Source: a virus. Taken from it: a stretch of 25,403 nt of DNA. The DNA is taken from positions 1-25,403 of IMG/VR virus record IMGVR_UViG_3300042863_002861. The stretch is one strand, 5' to 3'. This document shows, in pieces, positions 21,740-25,403 of the stretch. A program made the position numbers and the translations under genes. Numbering within the stretch: the stretch's first letter is position 1; every line of letters begins with the position of its first letter. A model generated the notes under the pieces. The model saw nothing but the letters and a program-made list of their open reading frames with translations, had not been told where the DNA came from and did not search any database.

Positions 21740-21873
21740 AAAACCAAGCACATTGTTGCAGCCCTCCACATAAAACAGAACATAACTTACGTCACTATCT
21801 AATGACAGTTTCTTTTTATGTTATGATTTTTAAATTTAAAGTTAAGAATTTTTTTAGAGAACTCTTTAAATGA
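21736..21873 (+). CDS. Hidden 45-residue Cys/His-containing small protein
   Basis: This short frame exactly fills the gap between the pyruvyltransferase and glycosyltransferase: its ATG overlaps the upstream stop (ATGA) and its stop overlaps the downstream ATG (ATGA). Protein: starts MKNQAHCCSPPHKTEHNLRH, then a hydrophobic stretch (YLMTVSFYVMIF), then a basic tail (KFKVKNFFRELFK). The Cys-Cys/His cluster could bind metal; the middle may insert in the membrane. The double ATGA overlap is the main evidence that it is real. Confidence 0.6.
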   Translation: MKNQAHCCSPPHKTEHNLRHYLMTVSFYVMIFKFKVKNFFRELFK

Positions 21874-22958
21874 AAGTCGCCTTTATAGGTAACATAAGAT
21901 CAAAGTGTGGCGTAGCTATTTATAATGAATTGCTATTCAATGCATTAGGAAAAGAAGTTGAAACTAAGTTTTTCGCAGAGAAAAACGGAGAAGAGGATAC
22001 TAAAAATATCCAGTATTGTTGGGATAGAGAAGAATTCCCAAAATTGGAATTGATAGAGGCAATTGACAATTATAAGCCTGATATAGTTTTATTTAGTCAT
22101 GAGTATGGACTTTTTCAGAAGGCTTACTTCTTTACATCTTTAGTTTCTTATTTTAGATTAAGAGGATATAAAGTTGTTACTATATTTCACTCTATATATG
22201 AGAATCATAAAGATAAGTTAGTAACAGAATCTGTTTGTAAAAATATAGTCGCCCATAGTGAGGAAGCTAGAGCGGCTTTAATTAGAAAAGGTTTAAATCC
22301 AGAGAATATAAATGTAGTTCCTCACGGCTGCTCGTTCGCAACCAAAGAAAATAAAATACTCCCAAAATTATGGAATCATTTAGGCAATGATCATGTAGTT
22401 CTCCAAGCAGGATTCTTATTTTACTATAAATCTCATTTGCATATGCTTGATGTAATAAAAGATTTAAAGTCTAAGTATAAAGATATACTTTATGTTATAG
22501 TCGCATCAGAGAATCCCCTATGTAAAGATGAACATAACAAGCTTCATAAAGAGATATGCGAAAAAATAGAAAGTTTAGATCTTACGCATAACGTAATAAT
22601 AGATAGAGGCTTCGTTTCGCATTCTGTCCTAATGTCTTATATTAGAACGAGTTCTGTATTTGTCTTGCCATACAAGCCAGATCCAGAATTCGATGTTTAT
22701 GCAGCAAGCGGGATGGCGAGGGTTGCTTTGCAAACATCTACTCCTTTGATTACTTCTAATGCTAATTTATTTAATGGTATGGAGAAGGTCGCAGTAGCGT
22801 GTAGTTCTAAAGAACAGTGGGTAAAAGAAATTTCTGATATATTTGAGGGTAAATTTGACAAGGCTAAGATGATAAATGATAGAGAAAAGTTTTTAGAAGA
22901 AAATTCTTGGTCGAACTGCTCTAAAAAGTTATTAAATATATTTAAGTCAGCTAAATGA
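21870..22958 (+). CDS. GT4-type glycosyltransferase
   Basis: A 362-residue GT-B-fold glycosyltransferase. The N-terminus MKVAFIGNIRSKCGVAIYNELL is the nucleotide-binding glycine-rich start. NIVAHSEEARAALIRKGLNPENINVVPHG (125-153) is a typical junction motif, QAGFLFYYKSHLHMLDVIKDLK (179-200) the second Rossmann part. LPYKPDPEFDVYAASGMARVALQTSTPLI (266-294) matches the donor-binding loop of the GT4 subfamily. It should transfer a sugar from a nucleotide-sugar donor, possibly to a surface polysaccharide modified by the pyruvyltransferase. It overlaps both neighbours by four bases. Confidence 0.85.
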   Translation: MKVAFIGNIRSKCGVAIYNELLFNALGKEVETKFFAEKNGEEDTKNIQYCWDREEFPKLELIEAIDNYKPDIVLFSHEYGLFQKAYFFTSLVSYFRLRGYKVVTIFHSIYENHKDKLVTESVCKNIVAHSEEARAALIRKGLNPENINVVPHGCSFATKENKILPKLWNHLGNDHVVLQAGFLFYYKSHLHMLDVIKDLKSKYKDILYVIVASENPLCKDEHNKLHKEICEKIESLDLTHNVIIDRGFVSHSVLMSYIRTSSVFVLPYKPDPEFDVYAASGMARVALQTSTPLITSNANLFNGMEKVAVACSSKEQWVKEISDIFEGKFDKAKMINDREKFLEENSWSNCSKKLLNIFKSAK

Positions 22959-23413
22959 AAAAGTGCGGCAAATGTAAAACTTATTTAGAGGAAAATCAAT
23001 TCTCTTTTAGGAAGGGGAGGCTACAAAGCTTTTGCAAGGAATGCCAAAAAAATTACTCGAAAGAGTATAGACAGAAATATAAAAAGAATTGTCGGGACAA
23101 TTTGAAAGAATGGAGAGAAGAGAATTCCTCTGATAGAAAATTAACCAAACAGCAAGTCCTTCAAGAGAGTTTTAGATCTAAAATGAGAAGGGTACTAAAT
23201 GCAAAGAATAAAGATAGGATAGATAAAGTATTCGGATATTCTTCTACTGATCTAATAAGTTTCTTGAAAAAAACATTTGACAAACTTCCGGGTAAAGGGT
23301 ATTATATATCATATAAAACTCCATTAAGTGATTTTGATCTATCTAATTCTGAAGAGTGGGGTAAGGCCGCTCATTTTGATAACTTAACTTTAAAATTAAA
23401 AGAGACAAAATAA
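22955..23413 (+). CDS. Zinc-finger HNH-like protein with lost catalytic motif
   Basis: A 152-residue protein. N-terminal C4 zinc ribbon: Cys4, Cys7, Cys27, Cys30, followed by a basic helix (NYSKEYRQKYKKN). The C-terminus resembles free-standing HNH endonucleases, with a PLSDFDLSNSEEWGKAAHFDNLTLKL region (123 onward) matching 'PLSxFDLxxPEExxKAxHYxNLQPL' as I recall. But the HxDH core expected before it reads YISYKT (117-122), so the catalytic His and Asp are absent. The frame is intact, suggesting a DNA-binding function without cleavage. It overlaps the glycosyltransferase by four bases. Assignment by eye. Confidence 0.6.
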   Translation: MKKCGKCKTYLEENQFSFRKGRLQSFCKECQKNYSKEYRQKYKKNCRDNLKEWREENSSDRKLTKQQVLQESFRSKMRRVLNAKNKDRIDKVFGYSSTDLISFLKKTFDKLPGKGYYISYKTPLSDFDLSNSEEWGKAAHFDNLTLKLKETK

Positions 23414-23414
23414 T

Positions 23415-23753
23415 ATGACGAAAGAATTAGAAATGAGGATAGCAAATAAGTATCCTAAACTTTGTGCCGACTATCTTGATGAAGAAGCTCAAACTGCTTT
23501 CTATTCATTTGAGTTCGGAGACGGATGGTTTGATTTAATAGACAGCACTCTCGCAGAGGTTAATGAATTGTGTGAGAAATCAGATTTTGAGGTTAAGATA
23601 TACCAAGCTAAGTCTAAGTTTAGTGAGCTTAGATTGTATTTTAGTATAGCTCCTAATCAAAAAGGTGTTCGTATTCAACAGGCTATAGCTCAACTTGATA
23701 GCATAATAGAAAAAGCAATCATAAACTCAAAAACAATAAAAGAAAATATATGA
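23415..23753 (+). CDS. Small phage protein with 'FGDGWFDLIDS' motif
   Basis: A 112-residue acidic protein. The motif FEFGDGWFDLIDSTLAEVN followed by VKIYQAKSKFSELRLYFSI resembles a family of small phage and bacterial hypothetical proteins ('CGDGWFxLID...QVKEKFGxLRFYY') as I recall. In those, a C-terminal Cys-rich part often follows and is missing here. No function is known to me. It lies two bases after the HNH-like gene and overlaps the next gene by four bases. Confidence 0.6.
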   Translation: MTKELEMRIANKYPKLCADYLDEEAQTAFYSFEFGDGWFDLIDSTLAEVNELCEKSDFEVKIYQAKSKFSELRLYFSIAPNQKGVRIQQAIAQLDSIIEKAIINSKTIKENI

Positions 23754-24007
23754 GAAAAGAAAATAATATCAACGAAGAAACTAATCAAAAAATAGAAACC
23801 AGTTTGAAAAAACTTAACATGTATAAGAAGTCTATTCAAGCTTATGGAACATTACAAGAATCCTTATATATACAAGCGAAGTCTTTATTTGAAAATCCTG
23901 AAGATGATTACATATTTGAGTTCCTATTCAATCCGTCTGAATATGTTAATCACGACTATGACAATATGGTTAATCGAAAAATAATTGAAAATCTAAAAAT
24001 CGCATGA
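23750..24007 (+). CDS. Small protein, unknown function
   Basis: An 85-residue acidic, mainly helical protein starting MRKENNINEETNQ. I recognise no family. It contains a helical stretch ESLYIQAKSLFENPEDDY and ends RKIIENLKIA. Its start and stop overlap both neighbours by four bases, so it belongs to the same operon as the transglutaminase-like gene. No membrane segment or signal peptide is seen. Confidence 0.5.
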   Translation: MRKENNINEETNQKIETSLKKLNMYKKSIQAYGTLQESLYIQAKSLFENPEDDYIFEFLFNPSEYVNHDYDNMVNRKIIENLKIA

Positions 24008-24426
24008 AAAAAATATCCCAAGAAAAGCTAACTCAAACTACTGATTGGATAGAGTTCTCTAAAAAATTTGTCGGAGATAGTAATTACAATATGCCTACTA
24101 AGAACTGGATTAAACTTGAGTTTAGTCCTTTCTTCATGGGTATTTTGAAAAATCTAAGTCTCCCTTATTCTTTTAAATTCGATTGTGATGACTATGCCTC
24201 TCTATACAGAGTGCTTGCTCAAATTTGTCACAAGAAAAGCGCAGGCAATGGAGAGGGAATCGCAGTCGCGGAAATTATGTACAAGCCGAATTGGGCAAAT
24301 GGCTTAAACCATGCCATTAACGGAGCTTACACTGAAGAAGGCTGGGTCTTCATTGAACCTCAAGGTGGACAAATAATCAAACTAACAGAAGAAGAAATTA
24401 ACTCTATATACTATGTACGTTTATAA
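24004..24426 (+). CDS. Transglutaminase-like/cysteine-protease-like protein
   Basis: A 140-residue protein. A catalytic-type triad order is visible: Cys61 in KFDCDDYASLY, His103 in LNHAINGAYT, and Glu118 in WVFIEPQGGQI, as in transglutaminase-like domains (Cys...His...Asp/Glu), about the right spacing. The 'FDCDDYA...HAxN...EPQ' pattern is known in phage hypothetical proteins as I recall. It could cross-link or cleave proteins, or act on peptidoglycan; no substrate can be named. It lacks a signal peptide, so it acts in the cytoplasm or is released on lysis. It is followed by a short lipoprotein overlapping it by 14 bases. Confidence 0.6.
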   Translation: MKKISQEKLTQTTDWIEFSKKFVGDSNYNMPTKNWIKLEFSPFFMGILKNLSLPYSFKFDCDDYASLYRVLAQICHKKSAGNGEGIAVAEIMYKPNWANGLNHAINGAYTEEGWVFIEPQGGQIIKLTEEEINSIYYVRL

Positions 24427-24565
24427 AACTATTTTAATTTTATTCGCAATGCTATCTAGTGGGTGTATTTCTTTAGAGCAAACTTCAACTACAAATGAGC
24501 CAATTGTAATTATGAAGTCTCAGACTCTAAAGCAAGACTTCCCCAAGGTAGACTATGTTGAATAA
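24413..24565 (+). CDS. Hidden 50-residue lipoprotein
   Basis: A short protein with a signal peptide MYVYKTILILFAMLSSGC and a lipobox ending at Cys18 (L at -4). The mature part is Thr/Glu-rich and ends KVDYVE. Start overlaps the transglutaminase-like gene by 14 bases and its end overlaps the next gene by 11 bases. There is no Shine-Dalgarno. The strong signal-peptide pattern in such a short frame is the main support. It would reach the outer side of the inner membrane or the outer membrane; superinfection exclusion is a known job of such phage lipoproteins, but is only a guess here. Confidence 0.6.
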   Translation: MYVYKTILILFAMLSSGCISLEQTSTTNEPIVIMKSQTLKQDFPKVDYVE

Positions 24566-24770
24566 ATTCAAGTTAATATTCCTTTTGCTATCATCTGATT
24601 ACTATATTGTTCCAAAAAAACAAATGGATAATTGGATCTATGATTTAGATAATCTAAAAAAAAGAGTCGATACTTGCAGTAGCAAAAATGTGTGCTATAT
24701 TCTAATGGGAAGGATAGAGTCTATGTCAAATATCACAAGATATATTTTAACTTTTAATCGTAAGAAGTAA
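24555..24770 (+). CDS. Small protein with hydrophobic N-terminus, unknown function
   Basis: A 71-residue protein starting MLNKFKLIFLLLSSDYYIV, a short hydrophobic start not long enough to be a clear membrane segment, then a Lys-rich helical region (WIYDLDNLKKRVDTCSSKNVC) and a basic C-terminus (YILTFNRKK). No family is recognised; two Cys are close (42 and 47). It overlaps the lipoprotein by 11 bases and the next gene by one base (TAATG). Confidence 0.5.
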   Translation: MLNKFKLIFLLLSSDYYIVPKKQMDNWIYDLDNLKKRVDTCSSKNVCYILMGRIESMSNITRYILTFNRKK

Positions 24771-25399
24771 TGGCCCAAATGGTTCTAAATCACAATGTTG
24801 ATAACCTAAAATGTTTAGTAAGAGTATCTCACTTAACTCATAATCCAGAGGATCGTGATAAATATCATAACGCTTATATATTCGCTATCCAATCTATATC
24901 TGGGAAAATCTTAACATTTCACATCATGACTGATTACGGCATGATGAGAAGTAGAGTCCCTATTAGCGAGATATTCCTATCTGAACCAACTAATGACATT
25001 CCTTTCCATTTCAAACAACTCTGGGATTGCTTTAGTGAAAACGTATCTGTAATTACTTATGAATACCTATATGAAAAGAGGTGTGAAGTATTACTAAAAG
25101 ATGGATCTAAAATTTGGGCAACTTATCTATTTACAGTAGATTGGTATAGTAATGCTTATTCAGATGAACCTTCTGATTATAAATGCGGTCATATTTTAGT
25201 AGCAGACGACGGCTATTTGTTATGCCAACCAAATAACAGAATATTCTGGAGAGATTCTAACTGGGTTACAAAACCCTTCCCATTCAAAACAAAAAGCATA
25301 AAAGTCGATAATAATTTACCTTCTGTAGAAACAGTCTCTGATAAATGGGTCACTGAAGATACTGATTCTTATTATTACGATATAACTAAAAAAGTATAA
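24770..25399 (+). CDS. Conserved phage protein, unknown function
   Basis: A 209-residue protein recalled as a widespread hypothetical protein in T4-like cyanophages and other aquatic phages. Characteristic stretches are CLVRVSHLTHNPEDRDKYHNA, FHIMTDYGMMRSRVPISEIF, LWDCFSENVSVITYEYL and GHILVADDGYLLCQPNNR. The fold appears to be mostly beta; no catalytic motif or membrane segment. It overlaps the preceding gene by one base. At its stop (TAATG) another ATG begins at 25399, so the operon probably continues past the window. The family resemblance is from memory. Confidence 0.65.
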   Translation: MAQMVLNHNVDNLKCLVRVSHLTHNPEDRDKYHNAYIFAIQSISGKILTFHIMTDYGMMRSRVPISEIFLSEPTNDIPFHFKQLWDCFSENVSVITYEYLYEKRCEVLLKDGSKIWATYLFTVDWYSNAYSDEPSDYKCGHILVADDGYLLCQPNNRIFWRDSNWVTKPFPFKTKSIKVDNNLPSVETVSDKWVTEDTDSYYYDITKKV

Positions 25400-25403
25400 T
25401 GCT

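Noticed and set aside
1-25403. tRNA genes, rRNA or riboswitches
   Set aside because: No cloverleaf-like segment or known riboswitch core was seen by eye; gaps are too short for most of them. A computed scan would be needed to be certain.

Overview
The window looks like part of a large, AT-rich tailed-phage genome (class Caudoviricetes) or a prophage/metagenomic piece of one. It holds the DNA-packaging genes (large terminase, portal), a protease-scaffold, capsid and neck genes, a lysis cassette, a PhoH ATPase, a phage-type sigma factor and tightly overlapping small accessory genes. No tail-tube, tape-measure or replication genes are present, so this is only a fraction of the genome. Lipoprotein signal peptides suggest a Gram-negative-type host envelope. 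Almost no gene has a Shine-Dalgarno sequence, which would fit hosts such as Bacteroidota that use it rarely, but the host cannot be fixed from this sequence.

Layout: (1) 1-9586, minus strand: the virion and lysis block. Transcription runs from a membrane-anchored PAS protein (9586) through a holin-like protein, two lipoproteins, a coiled-coil protein and an endolysin. It continues through a protease-scaffold, a putative decoration protein, the major capsid protein and four to five neck/connector-type proteins, to a collagen-like mini-protein and a terminator at 9-40. A second terminator follows the capsid gene (3580-3609). (2) 9655-11293: a plus-strand, free-standing, decayed intein-like protein converging on a minus-strand phoH. 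(3) 11352-19427, plus strand: a beta-helix fibre-like protein, then zinc ribbon, sigma factor, putative small terminase, ERCC4-family nuclease, large terminase and portal. (4) 19513-25399, plus strand: small accessory genes with a sugar cassette (polysaccharide pyruvyltransferase, 45-residue protein, glycosyltransferase), a dead HNH-like protein, a transglutaminase-like protein and a 50-residue lipoprotein.

The most interesting signal is a recurring 9-base box, consensus RGTGTAWDN, in short gaps upstream of genes. In five genes read as annotated (3143, 3525, 8967, 9586 on minus; 17598 on plus) it lies exactly 6 bases before the ATG; at 6817 and 11293 the gap is 7 and 8. If its TATAAY-like part is a -10 element, transcription would start at or beside the start codon, giving leaderless mRNAs. 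The same box with the same 6-base spacing occurs inside the protease-scaffold gene in front of an in-frame ATG at 5896, predicting a separately expressed scaffold protein. The sigma factor at 12925-13602, which carries a cysteine-rich insert and is preceded by a zinc ribbon, is the obvious candidate to read this box. Capsid, decoration, scaffold and one small virion gene are visibly GC-richer than their neighbours, consistent with codon adaptation of abundant virion proteins.
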